Shown: positions 9,770 through 25,600, counted from the stretch's first letter. The stretch: 64,000 nt of DNA from Saccharomycodes ludwigii (GCF_020623625.1 NC_060201.1:992001-1056000); one strand, 5' to 3'. Numbers and translations: made by a program. Notes: generated by a model not told the origin, from the letters alone.

Positions 9770-10840
9770 CTACCCACCGGAAACGTACGATCTGACCCTG
9801 GAAAAGAAAAATGGTTTCTCAGTCTTTAAGTTAAAAACTGATTTTTCACCGCTTGTGGTATCTAATGCAAACGATTCAATCCACTTCAATTTATGATGGA
9901 TTTTTAATCCTTGGTTTCTGATTCTCAACTTTTCAACAAAGGTATACTTCTTAGTGTATCTTATTATAGTCACCATATCAGACATTTCTGTATTTATAGA
10001 CCATTTACAAACTGCCAAATCTTTAAAAATAGAAGAAGAATCTTCCGTCTTATGTAAATTGTTAATAGTCATTACAGAAGGCTCAATCGGGGAAACTAAC
10101 CTTAGGCACGTGCCATCCGGGTAAAATCTCAAGTATCTATAATATGTGATCATATGAATTGGATTTAATAAAGATGACGATCCTTCAGGTATGGCACCAT
10201 ATCTTAAATAATTATTCACACTAATATATACCCCTTCAAACTTAATAAATGGTCTATCTTGTAACATCCTATAATAATTATCAGTGTACTGTTCATTCAA
10301 CACCTTGTTAAATTCTACTTGTTCAATAGGTGATAAAGTATGAAAAATATCATAGCTATAAACTTGCTTTTTGTATATTATTTGACTAGCCACCAAAAAA
10401 CTAAATGTTGCATATTTATGGGAAAAACATAATTTATTGAACATGTGACACGACAATGATAAATTAACCCATGATTCCGAAGATAATTTAATCACTTCTC
10501 CTATTATTTGCGATAATATCTCTGGTGGTAACATATCTAATATAAAACAAGGTACTATTGCATCCTTAGTTGTATTTTCCTCTATTTGATCGGTCTCTTC
10601 ACCCGCTACCAAAGCATTTTGATCAGATGTTAGGGTCAAATTGTCTTTAAATTTTTTTTCAATTTCATATTCGGTTCGAATTTTTTCTCTATATACTTTT
10701 TCAATATTGGGGTTCAATTTTAATGCTTGTCTATAAAACCTAATAGCGTCCATCATAGACCCAGTAGTTTCCTTGGAAATACCATTTTCCCATAACTGTA
10801 AAGCTGATGTGTTATTATTAATATTGTGGATTGTGTTCAT
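9770..10840 (-). CDS. HRT3: Hrt3-like F-box protein (FBXO9 family)
   Basis: Substrate-recognition subunit of an SCF ubiquitin ligase, 356 aa (Hrt3 is 344 aa). The N-terminus has a TPR-like helical pair (AIRFYRQALKLNPNIEKVYREKI, about residues 32-54), then an F-box opening ILDMLPPEILSQIIGEVI (about 100-117). The C-terminal half carries FBXO9-family blocks: RPFIKFEGVYISVNNYLRYG, HMITYYRYLRFYPDGTC and a beta-rich tail. The order INO2-HRT3 combines YDR123C with YLR097C and has the ancestral orientation. It shares its upstream region with the divergent FRE gene. The start is the first Met, within an A/T-rich leader. Confidence 0.93.
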   Translation of the reverse strand: MNTIHNINNNTSALQLWENGISKETTGSMMDAIRFYRQALKLNPNIEKVYREKIRTEYEIEKKFKDNLTLTSDQNALVAGEETDQIEENTTKDAIVPCFILDMLPPEILSQIIGEVIKLSSESWVNLSLSCHMFNKLCFSHKYATFSFLVASQIIYKKQVYSYDIFHTLSPIEQVEFNKVLNEQYTDNYYRMLQDRPFIKFEGVYISVNNYLRYGAIPEGSSSLLNPIHMITYYRYLRFYPDGTCLRLVSPIEPSVMTINNLHKTEDSSSIFKDLAVCKWSINTEMSDMVTIIRYTKKYTFVEKLRIRNQGLKIHHKLKWIESFALDTTSGEKSVFNLKTEKPFFFSRVRSYVSGG

Positions 10841-11348
10841 TTTTCCATTTTTCTCCTCTCCCCTCTTTTCTATTCTTATCGATTAAATACCTAAGATTGA
10901 AATGGTATAGTAATAACCTCGTTTTTAATTTATTTCTACCATTTTGTTGGCCTATCCATAAATAAAAATACTTGATAAGTATATTTAATGTTGTTATATT
11001 TGTTACTTACCCAAAATAAAAAGGGATATACGCGTATAGTCCAGATGTCCATGAACGGAATAGTTCGGATTTAAAGCGTTATTCCATTCCATTGTGATTT
11101 CATTCCAAATAAGATTGAAAAAGGAAAAGAGACAAAAAAATTCCTCTTCTGTTCTTGTAAAATCATATATTTCAATATCAATCCAAATAAAGCTTAAATA
11201 CCCGATGTATTACGTACAATTAAACAGAAGTCAGTTCTGTAACTAAACAAGAATAAAGCTTTTTTTTTGTTTATTAGAGCCCATTGTATCAAAACTAGCA
11301 TATGCATAAATTTATATAAGTAATTTTCAATGGTAGGAGTAAATGACA

Positions 11349-11393
<45 letters not shown>

Positions 11394-11661
11394 CAAAACC
11401 TGATTTATATATGGAATATAAATAGTAAAATTAATCCATACAATTTTATGCTCGGTTATAATGTTTTAATAATTAATAATTGAATGTGTTACCGATTAAT
11501 CTGATTATAGTTTTAAAACTTGACAGTTTGATTGGTTGATTGTATATTATGAGTCACTTGATTCAACTCTTATAAATATACGACATGGAAATCATAAATA
11601 GGGTTTTATTTTATTATTTTATTTTTTTTTTTTTACTTCCCCCTTCTCAAATATAAGGTTA
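10841..11661. other. Divergent HRT3/FRE intergenic region
   Basis: About 820 bp. In S. cerevisiae this interval corresponds to CHA4, ICT1/ECM18 and YDR124W, none of which is visible here. It contains paired CGGA words near 11055 and 11066, a 42-bp A run (11350-11391) and a compact promoter next to the FRE start (listed separately). No ORF remnant was recognised. Confidence 0.6.
11529..11578 (+). promoter_or_regulatory. FRE-gene promoter: CCAAT box, TGAGTCA, TATA
   Basis: Three textbook yeast elements lie in order upstream of the FRE ATG: an inverted CCAAT (ATTGG at 11531-11535, HAP-complex type), TGAGTCA at 11550-11556 (Gcn4/AP-1 type) and TATAAATA at 11571-11578, about 85-90 bp before the start. 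I found no Aft1-type CACCC core nearby, which would be expected if the gene were iron-regulated as in S. cerevisiae. Confidence 0.5.
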
Positions 11662-14607
11662 ATGTTGAAAACATTTATCACGATCAAAACGAAAATGAAT
11701 AACTTACAAATATGGTTTTTAATTTTTAACCTTGTCTTTATTGTGTATCCAAAAGTAACACAAGCTAAGGACCTTAGTAGTGCCATTGGTGTATCATGTT
11801 TCTATTTGTACTCAAACAATCTAGAAAAATACCCATTTGATTGCCCAGTTCCAGATTTACATCAAAAATGTCTCTGTACAAATGAAGTTTATATGCTTTC
11901 AGTTTTAAACTGTATAGATTATGGAGCTCGGAATTCAGAAGATGTTACTAAAGCTTATAACTATTTAATTGATGTCTGTAAAAATCAAGCCAATGTGGAT
12001 TTACAATTTGATCAAATAGTTCAAATTTTCAAGGAAAGACAATCTGATTTCAAAACCATGGAAGCTCAAAATGCTGATTATAATGTCTATTTAGATGAAA
12101 TTACTAAGTACCAGTTAGAAAATCCAGATATAAAGGGAATGGAGGTTGAGGAATTCCAATTGCAACATCCAATATACATTAATACAACTGAATATCAACT
12201 AGCATTACAAGTTGTTCAAAGCATATTACACAATAAACAACTTAGTAAACATATGGGAATAATGATGCTACTTTATTGGGGTATTTTGGTCTTTATTGGC
12301 CTAGCCATTAATATAATTAAATGGACTTTCCCCCGCTTACTTTTTCGAATGAATAGGATTAAGTTGTTTAGATGGCTGAGAAAATACCTAATTGAACTAC
12401 AGTTTTTTGAACACAAAGCGATTGCTCCCAATGAAAGTAAAACTGAGCATGATATTAATATCAATAGTGCTTCGTTTACAAGCAATAGAGAATTGGAAGG
12501 TCATAAAAAAAATATTGTTAACAATAACTATAATAAGAACGTAATTTTTAAAAATATCATTTCAGTAATGGTCCCCACAAGGATCGAATCAGTCATTATT
12601 TTGGGTTACTTTATATTAATGGCGATTTTTATTTGTTCTATGTACGTTTCTGTTGAAGCAAATATTATTTATAAAAATGGAAGTAGAGCATTGAGGTACT
12701 TGTTTATTGCAGATAGATCTGGTATTATTGCGATAACCCAATATCCCCTAATATGTTTAACTGCTGGGAGAAATAATATCTTAGCTATCCCCACAGGATG
12801 GAATTCCAAAACATTTGGCATCTTTCATAAATATATTTCACGCATTGTATTTGTCATCATCTGTATACATGGCACTTGTTATCTGTTGTTTGCATCAGAA
12901 AATAGCAATCATAAAGACAAAGGTTTTTTTTTTAAATGGAACCCTGCCAATATTTCGTGTGCATCTGGGGCTTTCATACTTTTATTATCCTCCAAGTTTA
13001 TTAGAAACTACAGTTATGAATTATTTAAAATCTTACATGGGATTTTATCTATGGCATTTTTTATGGGAACCTATTATCATATCATTGCTTTAGGATGGCT
13101 GGCATTTTGGTATTTTGCAGTTTTTATTTGGATAACTGATTATCTTGTTAGAATAACGAAGATTATATATTCGGGCGGTTTATTGTGGGCAGAATGTGAA
13201 GCAGTTATGGATCATGATAATCCCACAAATGTGCACTCAATTAAAATAATTATTTCACATTCTGGATGGTGGAGACCGTACCCAGGATGTTACGTGTTTC
13301 TTTATTTTTTAGAGCCTACCATTTTTTGGGAATCACATCCATTTATGGTTGTTGAGCCTTCAAAGGAAGAATTATCAGATAAATTGGTATTCTTTATTAG
13401 GGTGGGAAATGGTGTAACTAGAAAATTGGGTGATTTGATTTTGAAAAACGCGAAACAAATTAAGAACATCCCAGTTTTCGTGGAGGGGCCATATGGTTCT
13501 TGTTTAGCTCTTGGCTCATATAACAATGGGCTATTTTATGCAGGTGGTCTTGGAATTACTGCAATTTACACCTTGGCATTGGACTTGGCTAAAAAATACA
13601 AGTCTGATATATTATTAAAGACTAGAGTTGAAGGTTCGAAAGAAGTAAGTGTACCAAATAATATCGATATTGATAAGCAGGTCATCAAGATGGATCCAAT
13701 GATTCGAGTTTTATGGTGCATACCACATATCCACTATTTAGAGATTTGTGTAGATGAAATTATGGCTTTGGCAAATGTCAGCCAAGAATTAGTACTAATA
13801 GACATTTATGTCACCAGACTAGATAATGAAGATATAAAATATTGCCAAACTTTAGAATCTGGAATTTTAACGCCTCATAATAAGCAGATTATTGGACCCC
13901 TTGATGCTCTGAGTAGTGTTAAAATAAACGAAGTGTCAGGCACAGCATTAGTTCCCAGTGGATATATTGATTATTGGGAAAGTGCAGCATTAAAGGATGA
14001 ACATAACTATACAACCGCCTTTTATGAAATACAGCAACGAGTCAAACCGCGTCAAAATGGTAGTCAACTTTCTGAGAAAAAATTAACTGCAGCTGCTGTT
14101 TCTACCTTGGCGAGTAGTGACAACTGTACGGAAACTTATGAAATCAATGCAATACACAAAAGCACTAGTTCTCTAGGTGTTGAAAGTAACATATTAATAG
14201 CGCTGAATAATCACTTAGTTGAAAATACTACTATTAAAGTAGCATCTCCCGTGAACAGCGAGGAGCAGCATAGCATTGAGCTTGGTAGTGATATTAAACA
14301 TACTACTATTAGTAATAACAAGATAGAATTTTTGGAGGTTGAAAAAGTTTTTACGCCTGAGATGGATCAAGTAAAGGAAATACTAGACAAGTTAGTGCCA
14401 AATGTATACGTTCACTTTGGTAATAAGCCACGTATCTCAGAAATAGTTTTAAGGCAAGTAGATATATTGGAAGGGTCTGTTGCTATAGTATCTTGTGGGC
14501 CATCTTTAATGAATAGAGACGTCAAAGCTGGTTATTTACAGACATTATCTACCTGGAGAAAAGACAAAGAAAGAGTTTATTATTTTGAAAAAGAGTTAGC
14601 TTGGTAA
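11662..14607 (+). CDS. Ferric/cupric reductase transmembrane component (FRE family)
   Basis: Plasma-membrane flavocytochrome that would pass electrons from NADPH through FAD and two haems to external Fe(III)/Cu(II). An N-terminal signal peptide (hydrophobic core IWFLIFNLVFIVY; an alternative start at 11695) is followed by an extracellular Cys-containing domain and then several membrane segments from about residue 200. Haem ligands are seen as two His pairs with family spacing: H389/H403 and H459/H473. The FAD motif HPFMVVEP starts at 559. NADPH-site motifs are GPYG (609-612), GGLGIT (628-633) and CGP (945-947), and the tail is YFEKELAW. At 981 aa it is much longer than Fre1/Fre2 (about 690-710). 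The excess is mostly a low-complexity stretch between GGLGIT and CGP. It is intact, and it is the only gene here outside the ancestral order. Which FRE paralogue it represents cannot be told by eye. Confidence 0.93.
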   Translation: MLKTFITIKTKMNNLQIWFLIFNLVFIVYPKVTQAKDLSSAIGVSCFYLYSNNLEKYPFDCPVPDLHQKCLCTNEVYMLSVLNCIDYGARNSEDVTKAYNYLIDVCKNQANVDLQFDQIVQIFKERQSDFKTMEAQNADYNVYLDEITKYQLENPDIKGMEVEEFQLQHPIYINTTEYQLALQVVQSILHNKQLSKHMGIMMLLYWGILVFIGLAINIIKWTFPRLLFRMNRIKLFRWLRKYLIELQFFEHKAIAPNESKTEHDININSASFTSNRELEGHKKNIVNNNYNKNVIFKNIISVMVPTRIESVIILGYFILMAIFICSMYVSVEANIIYKNGSRALRYLFIADRSGIIAITQYPLICLTAGRNNILAIPTGWNSKTFGIFHKYISRIVFVIICIHGTCYLLFASENSNHKDKGFFFKWNPANISCASGAFILLLSSKFIRNYSYELFKILHGILSMAFFMGTYYHIIALGWLAFWYFAVFIWITDYLVRITKIIYSGGLLWAECEAVMDHDNPTNVHSIKIIISHSGWWRPYPGCYVFLYFLEPTIFWESHPFMVVEPSKEELSDKLVFFIRVGNGVTRKLGDLILKNAKQIKNIPVFVEGPYGSCLALGSYNNGLFYAGGLGITAIYTLALDLAKKYKSDILLKTRVEGSKEVSVPNNIDIDKQVIKMDPMIRVLWCIPHIHYLEICVDEIMALANVSQELVLIDIYVTRLDNEDIKYCQTLESGILTPHNKQIIGPLDALSSVKINEVSGTALVPSGYIDYWESAALKDEHNYTTAFYEIQQRVKPRQNGSQLSEKKLTAAAVSTLASSDNCTETYEINAIHKSTSSLGVESNILIALNNHLVENTTIKVASPVNSEEQHSIELGSDIKHTTISNNKIEFLEVEKVFTPEMDQVKEILDKLVPNVYVHFGNKPRISEIVLRQVDILEGSVAIVSCGPSLMNRDVKAGYLQTLSTWRKDKERVYYFEKELAW

Positions 14608-14945
14608 AAGATTGATGGAGAAGGCTTATATACAATCTTGATGCGTATCTACGTGAAAACATCGCTAATTAACCCGTATATGGCATCGCAAAATTGGATG
14701 AGTATATCATTGCTAAGCTACAATATATATTTCGTATAAAGTTATACAGCGTGTACCCTTGGCGAAAAGAACCAAGAAAAAAAAAGAAAAAAAAAAGAAA
14801 AAAGAAAAAAAAAAAAAATAGAACAAGGCAAAATAAAGACTGAGCATTTCCTGAAAATACGAAGCATTCTTTTCCTTTTATTGCTTTCCTTTTTCTCATA
14901 TTTTTATATCGACAAAAAAAATAAAAACGAAAAAAGAAAAAAAAA
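14608..14945. other. FRE to MIM2 intergenic region
   Basis: About 340 bp with A-rich and AAAAG-like tracts leading into the MIM2 start. The minus-strand ORF that covers this area and MIM2 is Ser/Phe low-complexity and antisense to MIM2, so it is not called. No other signal was seen. Confidence 0.55.
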
Positions 14946-15332
14946 ATGGATCCTGAATCTGCTGCTATAAACAATGCTACAGAAGCTTTTAACATAGAAA
15001 AACTAAACATTCTGCAGGCCATACAATCTGGAATAAATAATGAAAATGTGAATATACTCGAAGAAGAAGATGATGATGATGATGGCGATGACGATGATGA
15101 TGACGATGATAGCGGATATTCTTCAAGCATATTAGAAGACTACACGGAATATGACAACGATAATAAGTCTATATTATTAAGACAAGCACAAGAAGAGTGG
15201 GAACAATCTTTACAGCAGCTATCAGAAGCCTTGAATTGGGTCATATTCCCGCTACTAGGTAAATTTTTGGGCAGGAGATGTGCACATAATATATGGAGAT
15301 CTTTTATGGAATACTTATATAGCAAGAATTAA
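14946..15332 (+). CDS. MIM2: Mim2-like mitochondrial outer-membrane import protein
   Basis: Small partner of Mim1 in the MIM complex, which inserts alpha-helical proteins into the mitochondrial outer membrane. The 128-aa product has an acidic N-terminal half with an Asp run (about residues 40-56). A conserved C-terminal block contains EWEQSLQQLSEALNWVIFPL, LLGKFLGRRCAHNIW and a short membrane helix. S. cerevisiae Mim2 is 87 aa with the same acidic-head, single-helix layout. It lies just before SWF1, as expected from merging YLR099W-A with the YDR126W neighbourhood. The ATG follows an A-rich leader. Confidence 0.88.
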   Translation: MDPESAAINNATEAFNIEKLNILQAIQSGINNENVNILEEEDDDDDGDDDDDDDDSGYSSSILEDYTEYDNDNKSILLRQAQEEWEQSLQQLSEALNWVIFPLLGKFLGRRCAHNIWRSFMEYLYSKN

Positions 15333-15912
15333 TTATTTTTGAAAAGGTAAAAGAAATAATGGGATGTCAAGTGTTATGTAATGATAGTTATCGGCATATA
15401 TAAATGTATACATAAGATTAATTGCCAACTCATTTTTAATGCTTTAGATGTTCCAGATACTTGTGACACTCGATAGCTTATGGCGTGATAAAGAATAGTG
15501 GGGAAAAAAGATGGTTGAACACGGAGGGGAATTTTCTAAAAACATCACGTGATAAATGTTTTGTTTACAAGTGCGGGGAGAGGCAAGTGAAACTACGGAC
15601 ATAGGGAATATAAGAGTCTCGGTATAATATATATATATTTTTTTTTTCCTAGACAAAAACGACGATTTTTAATTCCGGTAACAAAAATGAAATATCTCAG
15701 TGAAAAAAAAAAAAAAAAAAATAAAATAAAATCATTGATAATAATAGTTGTTTTTTTTTTTTTTTTTTTTTATTTTATTTTATTATGTATCATTTTCTTA
15801 TCTTCCCTCCAATCAACTTGTTTGTTCAACTATTTTTGAATACTGTTAAACTTAAATTGCAGTATATATATGCATAGGTTATTGACTGGAGTGCCATATA
15901 ACATTATCGTTC
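15333..15912. other. MIM2 to SWF1 intergenic region
   Basis: About 580 bp containing a CACGTG palindrome (listed separately), a CGGGGAG stress-element-like word near 15573, and long A and T runs (about 15703-15720 and 15750-15770). No ORF or RNA gene was recognised. Confidence 0.55.
15544..15553. promoter_or_regulatory. Cbf1-type site (ATCACGTGAT)
   Basis: A perfect 10-bp palindrome that matches RTCACRTG, about 360 bp upstream of SWF1. Cbf1 or another bHLH factor (Pho4, Tye7) could bind it. It is not flanked by the AT-rich CDEII and CDEIII expected of a point centromere. Confidence 0.45.
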
Positions 15913-16986
15913 ATGCGTTTATTGGTACTTTCACTTCCATTTTTTTTGAAGTTAATAGCACCGTTGATAATAGTCCAAATAATATTACTTTTATTTAGTC
16001 CAAAATATCAAAGGATACAGCCTTTTCAATGGTATTATAAGAAAATATACAGACCACTTTTAATAAATCCAGACAGCTACAGGTGGAAATATGGGTTAGT
16101 ACCCTTGCTATATTTGTCCATATACTTTTATCTAGCTGGGTACCTCTATTTCTATAAAATAAGTTTATACTTAGATGAACCAATTTGGGAAGTTTGGGGC
16201 CTAGCTCCCATTTTAATTGTTTTGCCGATAATATTTGGTATCAAGTGTGTATTAAGTTCATATTCCACACCTCTTGATTCTCCTAAAAACTTTTTTTTCC
16301 CATATGATAACATTCTATATTATCCTAATACTTATTGTCAAACATGTAAGAAGGTAAAGCCAGCACGGTCAAAGCATTGTTCTGTGTGTAATAAATGTAT
16401 TGCTTTCCAAGATCACCATTGCATTTGGCTAGCATGCTGTATTAGTGGGGATAATTACAAATACTTTATAACATTTGTATTTAGCAATTGGTTAATTTTA
16501 ACATATGGTGGATTAAGATTGTTCTTTGTCATTACTAATAGCACCAACAATTATTCAGGTAATAGATATTTGGTGAAAAAATATATATTTAGTTTGATAA
16601 TTTTATGCATATTATTTTCCCTCGTTTTAACCTGGTTCTTATATACCCAACTAATGCTAATTAAGGATGGTATGACAACCAATGAATCAGATAAATGGTT
16701 TGATGTTCATGAATTAATAAGAAATAAACAATTAATTCAACGAATTAGTGACGGCGGATATTATTACATTTATGAAAAGTTATCAAATAAAAATAGCAAT
16801 AGTAATTTTAATAAGTCACAAGACGTTAATACAAATTGCGTATATGTTTTGTCATTAAATTCATATGATGATAAGATTTACAAGTTATTCCGACAAGATT
16901 ATGAATATGTAGAGTCACCCGTTTTTATCACTAACATCTATGATTATGGTGGGTTTTCAAAGAATTTTAAAGTATTTATGGGATAG
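15913..16986 (+). CDS. SWF1: Swf1-like DHHC palmitoyltransferase
   Basis: Swf1 palmitoylates transmembrane proteins such as SNAREs at cysteines next to their membrane spans, acting in the ER. The 357-aa product (Swf1 is 336 aa) has hydrophobic segments at the N-terminus, at about residues 60-85 and 95-115, and after the catalytic domain. The cysteine-rich domain reads CQTCKKVKPARSKHC, then CNKCIAFQDHHCIWLACCIS, with the catalytic DHHC at 167-170, followed by the NYKYF motif. It lies directly before ARO1, as YDR126W does before YDR127W, in the same orientation. Residues 297-310 are Asn/Ser-rich. Confidence 0.95.
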   Translation: MRLLVLSLPFFLKLIAPLIIVQIILLLFSPKYQRIQPFQWYYKKIYRPLLINPDSYRWKYGLVPLLYLSIYFYLAGYLYFYKISLYLDEPIWEVWGLAPILIVLPIIFGIKCVLSSYSTPLDSPKNFFFPYDNILYYPNTYCQTCKKVKPARSKHCSVCNKCIAFQDHHCIWLACCISGDNYKYFITFVFSNWLILTYGGLRLFFVITNSTNNYSGNRYLVKKYIFSLIILCILFSLVLTWFLYTQLMLIKDGMTTNESDKWFDVHELIRNKQLIQRISDGGYYYIYEKLSNKNSNSNFNKSQDVNTNCVYVLSLNSYDDKIYKLFRQDYEYVESPVFITNIYDYGGFSKNFKVFMG

Positions 16987-17177
16987 TGATTTGTACAAAT
17001 AATTTTAAATTCCAAGAACAGTTAACAAATGCTATGCTTAGGCGATGATGGGATATATCTTTTATTTTTTGTTTTTTGTTTTTTTATTACACGGACATCT
17101 ACTTATGATTCCGAATACCGAACGGATAAGTGTTTTTTTTTTTTATTATTTTATTTTATTTTGGATGTAAATATGCA

Positions 17178-17185
17178 CACGTGAT
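17178..17185. promoter_or_regulatory. Cbf1-type site (CACGTGAT) in ARO1 promoter
   Basis: CACGTGAT is the reverse complement of ATCACGTG and fits RTCACRTG. It lies about 350 bp upstream of the ARO1 ATG. A role is inferred only from the consensus. Confidence 0.4.
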
Positions 17186-17270
17186 AAAATATTTTATTTG
17201 TGTGGTATTCTGCGATGGTTTCTATCATCAACCCACTTTTTTTTTTTTGTGTGTGTTTCTAACATTTTTG

Positions 17271-17279
17271 ATGACTCTT
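17271..17279 (+). promoter_or_regulatory. Gcn4-type site (ATGACTCTT) in ARO1 promoter
   Basis: With its preceding G this reads GATGACTCTT, the same as the well-studied Gcn4 site of S. cerevisiae HIS3, about 250 bp before the ARO1 ATG. ARO1 is a known target of general amino-acid control, so a working site is likely but untested. Confidence 0.6.
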
Positions 17280-17513
17280 CATTTTATTTCAATATTCAGG
17301 ATTTCTTATGCCCTTTAAAATTAATATTAAAAACTGCATTCAAAAACCCTTTCTGGAAAAAATTTTTTTTTTTTTTTTTTTTTTTCCCCTTCTTTGCTCT
17401 TATTTTTATTTTCACTATAAGAATGGTAACTATTATCATCAACTTATTTTCTACTGATTGAAAAATAAAAACTAACAGTGTAATAAAAAAAAAACACACA
17501 CACACTTAATTGA

Positions 17514-22268
<4,755 letters not shown>

Positions 22269-22454
22269 AATGCCTAGTTGATTGAAGTTTGTTTATATTT
22301 TGTATGTTTAGACTTTATCTCTGTTAATATGTATATATTATTACATAATTTTCTTTTACTTGATTAGTTATCGCGGTGACTTTAACCTTATTACCATGTT
22401 TTCTCTGTACTTAAAGTTGTTTCTGGATTGTCATTTAGATTAATGTTTTTTAAA

Positions 22455-22502
<48 letters not shown>

Positions 22503-22655
22503 CTAAATGATAAAAAGTAGTCATTTTATGTTTACAAAAAACTGCTTTTCTTTTTTTTTCTCCTCCTTTTTCTTAATCGAAAATATACTAGTCTATAACT
22601 TTACTTACTATATATATATATAAGTAATAAAATAAAAGTCAAGTAAGATTTTAAA
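22269..22655. other. ARO1 to MTC5 intergenic region
   Basis: About 390 bp. It includes a 39-bp T run (22459-22497) flanked by A-rich sequence, further T-rich sequence, and a TATATATATA tract (about 22611-22622) shortly before the MTC5 start. No other feature was seen. Confidence 0.6.
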
Positions 22656-25600
22656 ATGTATAATACACTTCAAGACAATCCTTTTGATTCCATCACTTTT
22701 GGAAAGAATTTATCATTGAGGGTAGATGGAGGAGTCAACGCAGTTTCAATCAATCCTTCTGGAAGGGATGTTGTTTTAGCCAGCAAGCAAGGTTTATATA
22801 TCGTAGATCTAGATGATCCATTTCAACCACCAAGATTGTTGCATCATCTTACTTCGTGGCAGGTTTCTGATGTTCAATGGTCTCCACATAAATCAAAGCC
22901 ATATTGGGTTGTTTCTACGTCGAATCAAAAGGCAATGGTTTGGAATTTAGCAAGAAGTTCGGCAGATGCTATTGAACATGTTTTACACGGTCACTCAAGG
23001 GCAATTACAGATATTAACTTTCACCCGGATCATCCTGAACTTTTAGCTACTTGTTCCATAGACACGTTTGTACTGGCTTGGGACATGCGAAGTCCTACCA
23101 GACCATATTATAAAACAGCTGATTGGAGGGCTGGTGCTTCTCAAGTGAAATGGAACTTCAAAAATTCAAATATATTAGCATCGTCTCACGCAGATTATGT
23201 GTGTATATGGGACTTGCGTAAAGGTTGCACTCCCTTAGTTAAATTACAAGGTCATACGAGTGGCGTTAATAATATCGACTTTAATAGGTTTAATGAAACA
23301 CAAATAATGTCTAGCTCGAATGATTGCACTGTCAGATACTGGAATTACAGTAAAGATACTAAAAATCCCATAAAAACGGTCAACACAGAATTTCCTGTTT
23401 GGCGTGGACGTTATTTACCCTTTGGCCAAGGATCCTGTATAATACCCATGATTGGTGGCAATAATAGTGTGTATTTGATGAATAATGATTGTTTTAATAA
23501 TGAAGAAAGTACCGTCAAGTTGCAACAAATATATTCATTTAAGGGTCACACAGATAGAGTGACAGACTTTTTATGGAGATCAAGGCATTCGCCTGATACA
23601 TTTGTGGACGATAGGATGTTTCAATTAATAACATGGTCTAAAGATTCGGATTTGAGATTATGGTCTGTACCCGAATCTGTTTATGAAAAGGTATCATTCA
23701 CCAGAAAGGAAAGACTGGATCATAAGTTGATAGATTTCCCTTATCAAACGTATAGAAAAGAGCCATTAAAAACCAGGGATAATGATAAAGATAACTGGTT
23801 TAAAACCCCCAGGGAATTATTTGTTACCAAGATAACAAAGAAAGATCAAAACAATAGGAATGCCGTAGATCATTTAACTTGGTTGAGCGGTGTCAGGATG
23901 AACCATGATCAAGGAGATGGCAATATTTTGAACAAAGAAAATTATGGTATCGCTTCTGGTTATACAAATTTAGGTGAAGAAGTGAGTACTGTGGGCCATA
24001 AGTTTTCTAAAATATCGTTTGAAAAGATTTCTGTATCAACCGGTGAATTAATTCTAACGTTAAATGGTCCATGGAATGAAAGCGCGCCAGATGAGATGGT
24101 GTTTTTGAGAATTGAAGTCAAGTTTCCTAAAAATTATCCAGCAAAGCTGCATTTTCCTAGATTTAAGATAGAAGAAAATAGAGAGATAAATGAATCTACA
24201 AGGGACGTTATGTATCAAAATTTGAAGAAAATAGCTTCAAAATATACAGACTGTGGTAAATATTGTTTAGAACCATGTTTGCGCTATTTAATGGGTGAAA
24301 AAATTGATTTAACTTCGGTGGAGCAAGTGGATGAAGGGCTATTAGATTTTGATGTTATACGGAAACTGGATTTGGATGAACAACTCTTAAATGACGATAT
24401 TGATGTTTCTCAAGAGTTAAAGCAAAATACAAAGGATCTTTTTGAGGATCATGATAACATTAAATATAATGGTGAAGAAGACGACGACGACGACGACGAC
24501 GATGATGATGATGATGATAACAATGACAATAACGAATATGAGCCGCCTGCTTTCTTCGATGGTGCAGATACTTTGGATAATTCTGGGTCAATGTTGAAAA
24601 CAAAGGATGATTCATTTGACAGTACACCAATACCTAAAGGTTGTAGTGCTGTTTGGACGCCACAAGGTCAATTAGTTTGTTTCTTCATGAAATCCAATAA
24701 GGCTGAAAAAAGACATAAGGTGGAACATGATTTAATTAAGTTTAGTACTGGAGGGGTTCGTCGTTTTAAGAAGCCCAAAAGTAAAACAAGTCATAAGGAA
24801 AAGCCTATTAGTCCAAGACCAAAAACTTATATTGAAAGTTTAGAAAAAAGGAACGAAAATAGTAGAAATGATAATGCTGATAATGCTATCAGTACTGGTA
24901 ATGATAGCACTAGTAACAGTGTTAATTCCAGTAATGAAGATGATAATGGTGATGGTGATAACACACCTATAACGGCATACAGTTCTAGCTATTCTGATTC
25001 GGAAAGTAGCGAAGATGACTGGGACGATGTTTTAAACAATGATATTAGCATTAGAACCAAACTGCAAGTTATTCCATTACGGGTTCCAGTGTTGGCATCC
25101 AATCATAGTGAATCGGGGAAAACTAACGAATCTCTAAAAATAAAGAACTTTGTCAAGATATACGATTTTTCACACTTAATACCGGATAAAGTGGAATTGG
25201 GGGCTGATTACAGACTAATGAGTGCTGATCCTGAAGTTTTATGTAAATACAATTCCACAGTAGCAGAAAATTATGGATATACTGATGTGGCCACTGCATG
25301 GAAACTTGTGTCAGATATTTTGGTGTCAAGTTCGCGTGATGTTTTTAATCATCATGATTGGGCCTTTGATAGTAGGGGTGGGAAACTATTCATTAAAAAT
25401 TTAATGGAGTATTTTGAAAAAACTAAAAACATACAAATGCTAGCAATGTTATCGTGTGTACTAGTTACTCCTGGTTTGCCAAATTGTATGACCAAAGAAT
25501 TAGATGATAGTTTTAACTCTGAAACAGATATGGTGGAAAGTATTGTATCATATGAAAAAGAATATTATTTTTATAGCAATATGAATAATCAAGCGTTGTC

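Noticed and set aside
14669-15130. 153-aa ORF on the minus strand, Ser- and Phe-rich
   Set aside because: It is antisense to MIM2. Its Ser run is the reverse of the MIM2 Asp codons and its Phe run comes from A tracts.
17130-17461. Two overlapping hydrophobic small ORFs before ARO1
   Set aside because: Phe-rich products of T runs in the ARO1 promoter; no start context or similarity supports them.
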